Position numbers and translations under genes: made by a program
Notes under the pieces: generated by a model
The model's database searches: none
What the model was told of the DNA's origin: nothing
Seen by the model: the letters and a program-made list of their open reading frames with translations, nothing else
Assembly: GCA_028291455.1 (NCBI GenBank)
Contig: JAQGHY010000091.1
Span: 1-36,054 of the forward strand
Direction: 5' to 3'
Origin: Rubritepida sp.
GTDB taxonomy: Bacteria; Pseudomonadota; Alphaproteobacteria; Acetobacterales; Acetobacteraceae
Length of the DNA stretch: 36,054 bases
In this document: positions 16,237 through 23,507 of the stretch, in pieces
Position numbering within the stretch: position 1 is the stretch's first letter
Layout: the number at the start of each line of letters is the position of its first letter

Positions 16237-16274
16237 CAGCCGCCCTCCGCATTCGGGGTCACGAATCGCGGCAT
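16236..16274 (-). other. 12-codon ORF bridging the large and small subunit genes
   Basis: MPRFVTPNAEGG is encoded exactly between the hyfG-like stop and the hyfI-like start, with a TGATG junction at both ends. In E. coli the ferredoxin gene hyfH occupies this position; none is present here. It may relay ribosomes between cistrons, be a remnant, or be chance, because the small-subunit gene has its own strong ribosome site. Confidence 0.3.
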
Positions 16275-17755
16275 CAGAGGTCCACCCCGCTATAGCTGCC
16301 GTTGATGCTTTTGTTGATGAGCGGGAAGTCGGCCACGATATTGCCGATCACCGCGGCTTCCAGCAGCGGCCAATGCAGCCAGGACGGATCGCGCAGGAAG
16401 CAGGCCTCGATCAACCCGCCGTCGTCCAGGCGCATCCAGGCCAGGCATTCGCCGCGAAAGCCCTCCACCAGCGCGATGCCTTCGCCGCCGCGCTGGGTCA
16501 TGGGCGTGGTGAGCGGGCCTTCCGGCAGCCTCGCCAACAGCGCGGCCAGGAAGGCGATGGATTGCAGCGCTTCGGCATATCGCTGGCGCCAGCGCGCATC
16601 GACATCCGCACCCGATTGCAGGATCAGCGCTTCGGGCGCCAGCTCGCCGGTGAGCAGCCGCGCATCGAAGGCGCGTCCGGCGGCGCGGCCGACCACGCCG
16701 CCGGGCGCGAAAGCCGCCACGAGGTCGGCGGACATCGTGCCCGTGCCCAGCACGCGGTCCTGCAGGCTCGCATGGCTCTCGTAGTAGCCGAGCAGCACCG
16801 GAAGCTCCGCCTCGATGGCGGCAAGCGCGACCCGCAGCGCCGCGACGCCCTCCGGCGTGAGGTCCTGCGCCACGCCGCCCGGCTGGAGGCCGTCCATCAT
16901 CAACCGATGCCCGAAGGCGGCGAATTGCGCACGCAGCAGCTCCTCGCGGACCAGCCCGGCGCGCGCATGGATCACCGCGAAGGCGGCATCGTTAGCGATG
17001 AAGCCGAGGTCGTTGAGGTGATTGTGCAGCCGCTCCAGCTCCAGCATCGCGGCGCGGATCGCCGCCGCCCGCGGCGGGATCTCGACGCCCTGCGCGGCCT
17101 CGGCGGCGCGGGCGAAGGCGAGCCCGTGCGCGACCGTGCTGTCGCCCGAAAGCCGTGCCGCGAAGCGCGCGGCAGCGCGGGGCGACTTGCCCTGCATCAG
17201 CGTCAGCAGGCCCTTATGCGTATAGCCCAGCCGCAGCTCCAGCCGGACGATGATCTCGCCTTGGACGTGAAAGCGGAAATGCCCCGGCTCGATGACCCCT
17301 GCATGGATGGGGCCGACGGGAATGACGTGCACGCCCTCGCCCGCCACCGGCAAGAATTCCATCGGCGTCGGGTCGGGTGCATGGCGCGTGGGATGGGCGG
17401 AAAGCGGACCGAGGACCGGCCACCGGCCATGGTCCAGCCAGCCCCGGGGATCGCCGCCCTCGGCCTCGATGGCGTAGAGATCCCGCAGCATGCGCTCGAA
17501 CAGCGCGGCACCCGGGCGTCCCTGCGACAGCGCGGGGATATGCCCCTCGGGTGCGGCGACGGAGGCGAGCAGCACCTGCATCCGCGCTTCGTCCAGAAAT
17601 GCGGCATGCGCCATGCCCGCCTCGCCCCACAGCCCGAGCAAAGCGAGGTCCGACGGCGACGCCAGCTGCGCCCAGCGCGAGGCGTCCAGCAGGTAGCGCG
17701 GCCAGGGCACGCATCCGACAGGGCGTCCGGATTCGATGATCGCGCGCGCGCTCAT
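16274..17755 (-). CDS. hyfG: Hyf large subunit-like protein lacking NiFe ligands
   Basis: A 493-residue NuoC-NuoD-like fusion as in HyfG/HycE: an N-terminal NuoC-like part (about 1-135), then the large-subunit core beginning FLPVAGEGVHVIPVGPIHAGVIEPGHFRF (about 134-162) and LGYTHKGL. In [NiFe] hydrogenases of group 4 the next motif is R-x-C-G-x-C; here it reads RLSGDSTVAH (201-210), with Ser at 203 and 206. The C-terminal DPCxxC is absent; the chain ends DFPLINKSINGSYSGVDL. Only three cysteines exist in the whole protein (15, and in GECLAW and EACFL), none in ligand positions. It therefore should not make or use H2. This matches the cofactor-less energy-converting-hydrogenase-related (Ehr) type. 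Start and stop overlap both neighbours. Confidence 0.9.
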   Translation of the reverse strand: MSARAIIESGRPVGCVPWPRYLLDASRWAQLASPSDLALLGLWGEAGMAHAAFLDEARMQVLLASVAAPEGHIPALSQGRPGAALFERMLRDLYAIEAEGGDPRGWLDHGRWPVLGPLSAHPTRHAPDPTPMEFLPVAGEGVHVIPVGPIHAGVIEPGHFRFHVQGEIIVRLELRLGYTHKGLLTLMQGKSPRAAARFAARLSGDSTVAHGLAFARAAEAAQGVEIPPRAAAIRAAMLELERLHNHLNDLGFIANDAAFAVIHARAGLVREELLRAQFAAFGHRLMMDGLQPGGVAQDLTPEGVAALRVALAAIEAELPVLLGYYESHASLQDRVLGTGTMSADLVAAFAPGGVVGRAAGRAFDARLLTGELAPEALILQSGADVDARWRQRYAEALQSIAFLAALLARLPEGPLTTPMTQRGGEGIALVEGFRGECLAWMRLDDGGLIEACFLRDPSWLHWPLLEAAVIGNIVADFPLINKSINGSYSGVDL

Positions 17756-19173
17756 GCCAGCAACCTCGCCGCTTCGAGCAGCATGCGCGCCAGCGGTTCG
17801 GGCATCGCCAGCGCCAGGATCGCCGCCAGCAGCAGGTTGACCCAGAGCGGCAGCAGCGTGGCGAGGCCGGAGCGGGCCGGGATGGGCTCGGGCGTCGGCA
17901 GGCCGAAGCAGAGGCGCTGCATCGCGTGCAGCAGCGCCGTGCCGGCCACGAGCAGGCCGAGGATCAGCAGCGGCAGCAGCCACGGCCGCTCGCGCCCCGT
18001 CTCCATGGCCAGCAGCACTTCCGAGGCGAAGAGGCTGAACGGCGGCAAGCCCGCCAGCGCCGCCATCGCCAGGGCCAGCCCCCATCCTAGCGCCGGATGC
18101 GTTGTGGTGAGGCCGGCGATGGATTCGATCCCCTGCCCGCCCTTCATCCGCGCCGCGCGTCCGATCGCGAAAAAGGCCGCCGACTTCACCAGCGAATGGC
18201 CCCAGAGATGCAGCAGCCCCGCCATATGCCCGGGCACGCCGCCGATTCCGAAGGCGACGGCGACGATGCCCATATGCTCGATGCTGCTCCAGCCAAACAG
18301 GCGCTTGGCATCGCGCCGGCGCCACAGCGAGAAGGCGGCCAGCAGCAGCGTGATGAAGCCCAGCACGATCAGGAAACTGCCGGGCGAGATCACCGCGGGA
18401 TTGGTGCCCACGATCGCCTTGCCGCGGAGAATGCCGAGCATGGCCCCGTTCAGCAGCAGGCCTGAAAGCACAGCGGCGATCGGCGTCGGCCCCTCGGCAT
18501 GGGCATCCGGAAGCCAAGAATGCAGCGGCACCAGCCCGGCCTTGGTGCCGAAGCCCACCAGCAGGAAGATGAAGGCGAGGTTGAGCAGGCCGGGATCGGC
18601 GCGGGCCGCGACGGCGCGCAGGGCGAGGAAGGAAAGCTGCTCGCCATGGCCCAGCAGCGGCTGCGCCGCCAGAGCCAGCACGATGATGCCGAACAAGGCT
18701 AGCGCGATGCCGACGCCGCAGAGGATGAAGAACTTCCACGCGGCCTCGATGGCCGCCGGCGTCCGGTGCAGCGCCACCATCAGCACGCAGGCCAGCGTGC
18801 CGGCCTCAATGGCCACCCACATCACCCCGAGATTGTCGGAGAGCAGCGCCAGGAAATGCGCGGCCATGAAGCCCTGGAATCCCGCGTGGTAAAAGCGCGC
18901 GCGGCGCCGGTCGAACATCTCGTAGGCGACGTCCTGCTCGGAGAAGATCGCGGTGCCGAAGCCCACGATCGCCGCGATCAGCACCAGCGGCATGTTCAGC
19001 GCATCCGCGCGCAGCAGCCCGTCGCCGCCGGGTTCGGTCAGCACCAGCAGGATCGCCAGCAGCAGCGTGGCGCCGGAGGCGACAATGTTCAGCCGGCTTG
19101 CGCGATCCGGCAGCAGCGCCAGCAGCACGGCCGCGAGGAGCGGCAGCAGGACGAGGGCGGCGGCCAGGCTCAT
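17752..19173 (-). CDS. hyfF: Hyf antiporter-like membrane subunit F
   Basis: A 473-residue, roughly 13-14-span subunit of the Mrp/NuoL-M-N antiporter family, closest in context to HyfF. The proton-channel signature is clear: VGFGTKAGLVPLHSWLPDAHAEGPTPIAAVLSGLLLN, with the conserved Lys and His, and LFGWSSIEHMGI later. It should couple redox change at the peripheral arm to ion movement across the inner membrane. It overlaps hyfE upstream (ATGA) and the large-subunit gene downstream. Length and motif spacing are normal, with no missing charged residue seen. Confidence 0.93.
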   Translation of the reverse strand: MSLAAALVLLPLLAAVLLALLPDRASRLNIVASGATLLLAILLVLTEPGGDGLLRADALNMPLVLIAAIVGFGTAIFSEQDVAYEMFDRRRARFYHAGFQGFMAAHFLALLSDNLGVMWVAIEAGTLACVLMVALHRTPAAIEAAWKFFILCGVGIALALFGIIVLALAAQPLLGHGEQLSFLALRAVAARADPGLLNLAFIFLLVGFGTKAGLVPLHSWLPDAHAEGPTPIAAVLSGLLLNGAMLGILRGKAIVGTNPAVISPGSFLIVLGFITLLLAAFSLWRRRDAKRLFGWSSIEHMGIVAVAFGIGGVPGHMAGLLHLWGHSLVKSAAFFAIGRAARMKGGQGIESIAGLTTTHPALGWGLALAMAALAGLPPFSLFASEVLLAMETGRERPWLLPLLILGLLVAGTALLHAMQRLCFGLPTPEPIPARSGLATLLPLWVNLLLAAILALAMPEPLARMLLEAARLLA

Positions 19174-19838
19174 CGCCCCTCACCCCGATGCGGGTCGAGC
19201 ATGTCGGTGTCGAGGCTGTCGAAGCGCTCATGCATGACGCGGGCGAAGAGGCCGGCGATGACGGCGGCGACCAGCACCAGCCCCGCGGTGGAGAGCTCGA
19301 TCACCAGCGGCATTCCCGCCACCCCGATGGCCGCGAGCACCAGCCCGTTCTCCATCGTCATCAGCCCCGCTATCTGGGCGAGGGCGCTGCGCCGCATCAG
19401 CATCATCAGCAGGCCCAGCAGGATGATGGAGAGGGCGACGGCCAGATCCTCGCGCGCCAGGGCCTTCGCCCCGGTCGTCACCGGCAGCACGACCAGGATG
19501 GCCAGCGCCACCAGCAGCGCGCCGCCGATCATGGAAAGGCCGATGTTGGAAGCGGGCTCGGTGTGGTGGCCCGGCGCCAGCTTGCGCATCATCCGCCGCA
19601 GGAAGATCGGGATCAGCACGCCCTTGGCGACCAGCGCGATCAGCCCCGTGACGTAGAGCTGCGGCGCGCCCTGGACGTAGCCCTGCCACACCGCGGCCAT
19701 CGCCAGCAGCGCGCCCTGCAGCGCCAGCGCGTTCACCAGCGAGGCGACGCGGCGCTGGTAGAGCAGCACGAAGGAGACGAGCAGCATCGCGCCGCCCAGC
19801 ACATGCGCGACGTCATAGGGGAGCTCGCCGATGCCCAT
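19170..19838 (-). CDS. hyfE: Hyf membrane subunit E
   Basis: A 222-residue membrane protein of the HyfE type, a small subunit related to NuoK with extra spans. It is almost wholly hydrophobic helices (HVLGGAMLLVSFVLLYQRR, ALQGALLAMAAVW, LYVTGLIALVAKGVLIPIFLRR) with the recognisable MTMENGLVLAAIGVAGMPLVIEL segment, where the Glu is the expected conserved acidic residue of the proton path. The ATG shares one base with the hyfC stop (TGATG). A longer upstream reading is non-hydrophobic and not supported. Confidence 0.9.
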   Translation of the reverse strand: MGIGELPYDVAHVLGGAMLLVSFVLLYQRRVASLVNALALQGALLAMAAVWQGYVQGAPQLYVTGLIALVAKGVLIPIFLRRMMRKLAPGHHTEPASNIGLSMIGGALLVALAILVVLPVTTGAKALAREDLAVALSIILLGLLMMLMRRSALAQIAGLMTMENGLVLAAIGVAGMPLVIELSTAGLVLVAAVIAGLFARVMHERFDSLDTDMLDPHRGEGR

Positions 19839-20797
19839 CAGGCCAACCCCGTCGATACGAAGATGAGCGCCGCAGCCAGCAGCGCCAGCAGCAGGGCGCC
19901 GCCGAGGAAATCCGGCACGCGGAAGACGCGCATCTTGGCGATGGCGCTCTCGAACATCGCCAGCATCAGCGCCAGCAGTCCCATCTTCACGAGCCAGAAC
20001 AGCAGGCCGAGGCTCCAGAGGAGCGGCCCGCTTCCCGCCGACGCGGTGCCGAAGGGTAGGAAGATCGCGGCCAGCAGCGCGAACCACAGCGTCAGCTTCA
20101 AGGCCGCCTGCATCTCCCAGACCGCCAGATGGCGTCCGGACGCCTCCAGCAGCATGGCCTCATGCACCATGGTGAGCTCGAGATGGGTCGCGGGATTGTC
20201 GACGGGCACGCGGGCATTCTCCGCCAGCGCCACCGCGACCAAGGCCAGCGCGGCGAAGAGCAGCGAGACGCGCAGGCCCAGCGCGCCCTCGCGGAAGACG
20301 GCGCCGATGGTGTCCAGGTTGGAGCTGCCCGCCAGCACCGCGAAGACCATCACGCAGACCAGCAAGGCCGGCTCGGCGAAGACGGCGAAGGTCATCTCGC
20401 GCGCCGCACCCATGCCGCCGAAGGGCGTGCCGGCATCGTGGCCGTTCAGCGCCAACGCGACGCGGGCCAGGGCCAGCAGCCCCGCGATCAGCAGCAGGTC
20501 CGCGATACCAGCGAGGAGCATGCCCTGGGCGAAGCTGGGGATCAGCGCCGCCGCGAGCAGCGTGGCGCCGAAGGCTAGGTAGGGCGCGGCGCGGGAGACG
20601 ATGCTGGCGCCGTCGGCCAGGATCGGGCGCTTGCGCAGCAGCTTCAGGATGTCGCGCCAGGGCTGGAGCGGATGCGCCCCGCGCCGCCCCATCAGCCGCG
20701 CCTTCAGCCAGCGCACCACGCCCGTCAGCAGCGGTGCCCCCGCCAGGATGAGCGCCAGGTGCAGAAGCTGGGTGATGAGGCCGCCGAAGACCACCAT
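19838..20797 (-). CDS. hyfC: Hyf membrane subunit C (NuoH-like)
   Basis: A 319-residue membrane subunit of the HyfC/HycD/NuoH family that anchors the peripheral arm and connects it to the antiporter subunits. Visible family features are GRRGAHPLQPWRDILKLLRKRPI near the start (the conserved cytoplasmic loop after the first helix), ARVPVDNPATHLELTMVHEAMLLEASGRHLAVWE (the NuoH-like acidic loop), and MFESAIAKMRVFRVPDFLGG near the end. About eight spans are predicted. Its start overlaps hyfB (TGATG) and its stop overlaps hyfE, showing strict coupling. Confidence 0.93.
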   Translation of the reverse strand: MVVFGGLITQLLHLALILAGAPLLTGVVRWLKARLMGRRGAHPLQPWRDILKLLRKRPILADGASIVSRAAPYLAFGATLLAAALIPSFAQGMLLAGIADLLLIAGLLALARVALALNGHDAGTPFGGMGAAREMTFAVFAEPALLVCVMVFAVLAGSSNLDTIGAVFREGALGLRVSLLFAALALVAVALAENARVPVDNPATHLELTMVHEAMLLEASGRHLAVWEMQAALKLTLWFALLAAIFLPFGTASAGSGPLLWSLGLLFWLVKMGLLALMLAMFESAIAKMRVFRVPDFLGGALLLALLAAALIFVSTGLA

Positions 20798-22794
20798 CAG
20801 CCGCGCTCCAGCCAGGCGACCAGCGCCAGCAGGAAGACCAGCGTGCCGAAGGCGAGCGAGAGGTTGATCCGCAAGGTCCGCCCGCGCAGCGCCTCCGCCC
20901 GGCGGGAGAGCCGGCGGCGGAGGCGGGCCAGCGGATAGAGCATCTGCGTAAAGCCGCGATCCTCGGTGTCCACCCGCAGCGTCGCAGTGGCGGGATCGCC
21001 GGGCATGGCGGGGTAATGCCGCTCACGGATGGCGAGCGCGACGCGGCCGAGGCTGCGGCGGATGGGCTGGCCGAGCCCCATGGCACTCACCTGGCTGAGC
21101 GGATCGCCGAAGGGCAGGTGCGGCGGCGGCGGCATGAAACCGCCATCCCAGGCCGGCTCCCGCGTCGGCGCCAGCGAGGAGCGGCGGCGCACGGCGAGCC
21201 AGGTCAGCCCCACCGCCAGCGCCAATAGCAGCGCCACGGCCCAGGGCGCGTAGCGCGCACCCGCATCGCCGAGGACTAGATCGAAGCCGGCGACCGGCGC
21301 CAGGGCGTTGGCGCCCAGCAACTGCCGGATGGCGCCGCCCGTCAGGGACAGCATCGGCGCGGCCAGCACCGCCAGCAGCAGGCTCAGCGCCGCGGGCAGT
21401 AGCAGCGCCACCCGCATCATCCCCACCGCATCCGGTGCCCCGGCGGCGCGGGGTGTGCGCGGGCGTCCCAGGAAAACGAGGCCGAGCAGCCGCACCATCG
21501 CCGCCGCCGCCAGCCCGACAGCCATGCCCACTACCGCCAGCGTGCCTGCCGCGATGAGCTGGATGGACATTTCCGCCACGCGCCAGCCCTGGATCAGCGA
21601 TTGCAGCAGCAGCCACTCGCTCGCGAAGCCGGAGAGCGGCGGCAGGGCCGCGGCCGAGAAGGCGCCCAGCATGGCGCAGCCCGCGACCCAGGGCATGCGG
21701 TGGATCAGCCCGCCCAGCCGGTCCGGATCGCGGCTTCCGGCGAGGCTCGCCACCGCGCCGGCGCAGAGGAACAGCAGCGTCTTGAAGCCGGCATGGTTCA
21801 GCGCGTGCAGCAGCACGGCGGCCAGCGCGAGGCTCGCCAGCGGCCGCAGGTCCGAGCCGCGGAAGACCAGCGCCAGCCCCAGCCCGACCACGATCAGCCC
21901 CATATTCTCCAGGGTGGAGCAGGCCAGGATCGCCTTGATATCGCGCTCCAGATTGGCCCGCAGCGCGCCGATCAGCGCCGTCGCCGCCCCCAGCCCGATC
22001 AGCGGCAGCCCCCACCACGCCGGCTGCGCCGGGCCGGGCAGGTCCAGCAGCAGGCGGATCATCACATAGAGCGCCACCTTGACCATCGCGCCCGACATCA
22101 GCGCGGAAACCGGCGTCGCCGCGGCCGGATGGGCGAGCGGCAGCCAGATGTGGAAGGGCGCCAGCCCGGCCTTGGACCCCGCGCCGAGCAGCACCAGGAT
22201 CAGCACCATCGCCGCCCGCCAGCCCTCCGGCGGGGCCGCGCGGATTGCGGCGAAGCCGAGCCCGGCGGGTGCCAGCAGCGCGAAACCCGCGATCAGGCAG
22301 AGGCCCGAGAAGGCGGCGAAGGCCAGATAGAGCCGCGCCGTGCGCCGGCCCACGCCGGTCGGGTGGCGGGCGGCGATCAGCGCCCAGGAAGCCAGCGACA
22401 TCAGCTCGAAGCCGAGCAGCAGGGTGAAGCCGTCGGCGGCCACCAGCACCGCAGCCATGCCGGCCAGGAAGAGCGGGAATGCCGCGCCCTCGGCCGGGGG
22501 CGGCGCGGGCGAGGCGGCGGCGAAGAGCAATGCGGGCACGGCCACGACGGCGAGAATCAGCAGGAACCAGGCGGAAAGCGGGTCGAGCGCGACCAGCGAA
22601 GGTGCCCAGGGCGGGCCGACGGGCAGCGCCGTCGCGGCCATGCCATCCCCCGTCAGCGCGATTGCTGCGGCCAGGCCGAAACCCGCCGCCGCGGCGGCGC
22701 AGCCAAGAAACACGACGCGCGGCGCCCGGCCGGTGACGCCGAGTGCGGACAGCCCCAGAAGCGCCAGGAGGCAGGCCCCCAGCAGCGTCAGCAC
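20797..22794 (-). CDS. hyfB: Hyf antiporter-like membrane subunit B
   Basis: First gene of the six-gene unit. The 665-residue product is a NuoL/HyfB-like antiporter subunit with about 16 spans. It contains LLGFELMSLASWALIA, the channel signature GAGSKAGLAPFHIWLPLAHPAAATPVSALMSGAMVKVALY with its Lys and His, and ACSTLENMGLIVVGLG. A long soluble C-terminal loop (WDGGFMPPPPHLPFGDPLSQ) typical of HyfB precedes the last span. It starts with GTG at 22794, preceded by a G-rich stretch. The divergent neighbour is the TRAP transporter, sharing a 162-base promoter region. HyfA and HyfD equivalents are absent. Confidence 0.92.
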   Translation of the reverse strand: MLTLLGACLLALLGLSALGVTGRAPRVVFLGCAAAAAGFGLAAAIALTGDGMAATALPVGPPWAPSLVALDPLSAWFLLILAVVAVPALLFAAASPAPPPAEGAAFPLFLAGMAAVLVAADGFTLLLGFELMSLASWALIAARHPTGVGRRTARLYLAFAAFSGLCLIAGFALLAPAGLGFAAIRAAPPEGWRAAMVLILVLLGAGSKAGLAPFHIWLPLAHPAAATPVSALMSGAMVKVALYVMIRLLLDLPGPAQPAWWGLPLIGLGAATALIGALRANLERDIKAILACSTLENMGLIVVGLGLALVFRGSDLRPLASLALAAVLLHALNHAGFKTLLFLCAGAVASLAGSRDPDRLGGLIHRMPWVAGCAMLGAFSAAALPPLSGFASEWLLLQSLIQGWRVAEMSIQLIAAGTLAVVGMAVGLAAAAMVRLLGLVFLGRPRTPRAAGAPDAVGMMRVALLLPAALSLLLAVLAAPMLSLTGGAIRQLLGANALAPVAGFDLVLGDAGARYAPWAVALLLALAVGLTWLAVRRRSSLAPTREPAWDGGFMPPPPHLPFGDPLSQVSAMGLGQPIRRSLGRVALAIRERHYPAMPGDPATATLRVDTEDRGFTQMLYPLARLRRRLSRRAEALRGRTLRINLSLAFGTLVFLLALVAWLERG

Positions 22795-22956
22795 GCCGCC
22801 ACCCCTGCCCTGTCCGCTCCGATTCGCGCATGCATGGCCGGGAGTTTAGGCACGCCGTGCCGCCACGGCGAGGGCCACGGCGTATGGACAATCGGGAAGT
22901 TATCTTTAGGGATCGCGCGCGGCCCAGAAAACCCGGACAGGCGCTGGAGGATGACG
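22795..22956. promoter_or_regulatory. Divergent promoter region with a 13-base palindrome
   Basis: This gap separates the Hyf-like operon from the TRAP genes and must carry both promoters. It contains a perfect palindrome GGCACG-C-CGTGCC (22849-22861) at its centre, followed by two copies of GCCACGGCG about 14 bases apart. The A/T-rich patch GAAGTTATCTTTAGG (near 22901) may belong to the TRAP promoter. GGAGG at 22946-22950 directly abuts one ATG, so the next ATG, six bases on, is chosen for dctQ. Confidence 0.45.
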
Positions 22957-23505
22957 ATGGATCTGCTTCTGGCCTTCAGCCGGGGCGTGGACTGGATCAA
23001 CGAGAAGTTCGGCCGGCTGGCGGACTGGTGCATCCTGCTCGCCTGCACCATCAGTGCCGGCAACGCGATGAGCCGCTACGGCTTCAACTTCTCCTCCAAT
23101 GCCTGGCTCGAGGTGCAGTGGTACTTCTTCGCGGCCGTGGTGATGCTGGGCTCCAGCTACACGCTGTTCCGCAACGAGCATGTCCGCGTCGACCTCCTCT
23201 ACGGCTGGGTGAGCGACCGCACGCGGCTCTATATCGACATCTTCGGCTTCATCGTCTTCCTGCTGCCGGCCATGGCGCTGCTGGCCTGGATGACCTGGCC
23301 CTTCTTCCTCGACAGCTTCCTACGCGACGAATTCTCCGCGAGCCCCGGCGGGTTGATGCGCTGGCCGGTCAAGCTGCTGATGCCGCTAGGATTCTTCATG
23401 GTTCTGCTGCAGGGCCTCTCCGAGCTGGTCAAACGCCTCGCTCTGCTGCGTGGCCCGGTCGCGGGCATCGCCGTCGTCACCGAGTACCAGAGGCCAGAGC
23501 AATAA
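22957..23505 (+). CDS. dctQ: TRAP transporter small permease DctQ
   Basis: A 182-residue four-span membrane protein, the small subunit of a sodium-driven TRAP transporter. Typical features are WCILLACTISAGNAMSRYGFN, SNAWLEVQWYFFAAVVMLGSSYTLFRNEHVRVDLLY (the EHVRVD motif is diagnostic), and a closing GLSELVKRLALL. The resemblance is to the DctQ of mannitol/chloroaromatic-type systems. The ATG at 22957 gives six bases from GGAGG; the ATG at 22951 would have none. Two bases separate its stop from dctM. Confidence 0.93.
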   Translation: MDLLLAFSRGVDWINEKFGRLADWCILLACTISAGNAMSRYGFNFSSNAWLEVQWYFFAAVVMLGSSYTLFRNEHVRVDLLYGWVSDRTRLYIDIFGFIVFLLPAMALLAWMTWPFFLDSFLRDEFSASPGGLMRWPVKLLMPLGFFMVLLQGLSELVKRLALLRGPVAGIAVVTEYQRPEQ

Positions 23506-23507
23506 CC

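Noticed and set aside
16274-18739. An 821-codon frame suggesting a fusion of the large subunit to another protein
   Set aside because: The upstream part is an out-of-frame reading of hyfF. The MSARAIIES start at 17755 overlaps the hyfF stop and gives a normal-length large subunit.
15842-18892. A 1016-codon open frame on the plus strand
   Set aside because: It lies opposite the hyfI, hyfG and hyfF-like genes, which have clear family motifs and overlapping starts and stops. The antisense product is low-complexity Arg/Ala/Gln-rich sequence, as G/C-rich DNA produces.
15715-22794. The cluster as a respiratory complex I (nuo) operon or an active hydrogenase
   Set aside because: Subunit set and order are of Hyf type, with HyfE and a NuoC-D fusion and no NuoE, F or G. 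The missing NiFe cysteines argue against a hydrogenase.
21601-23505. A long plus-strand frame ending with the DctQ sequence
   Set aside because: Only the last 182 codons match DctQ. The upstream part is antisense to the hyfB-like gene and reads as charged low-complexity sequence; the true start is the ATG six bases after GGAGG.
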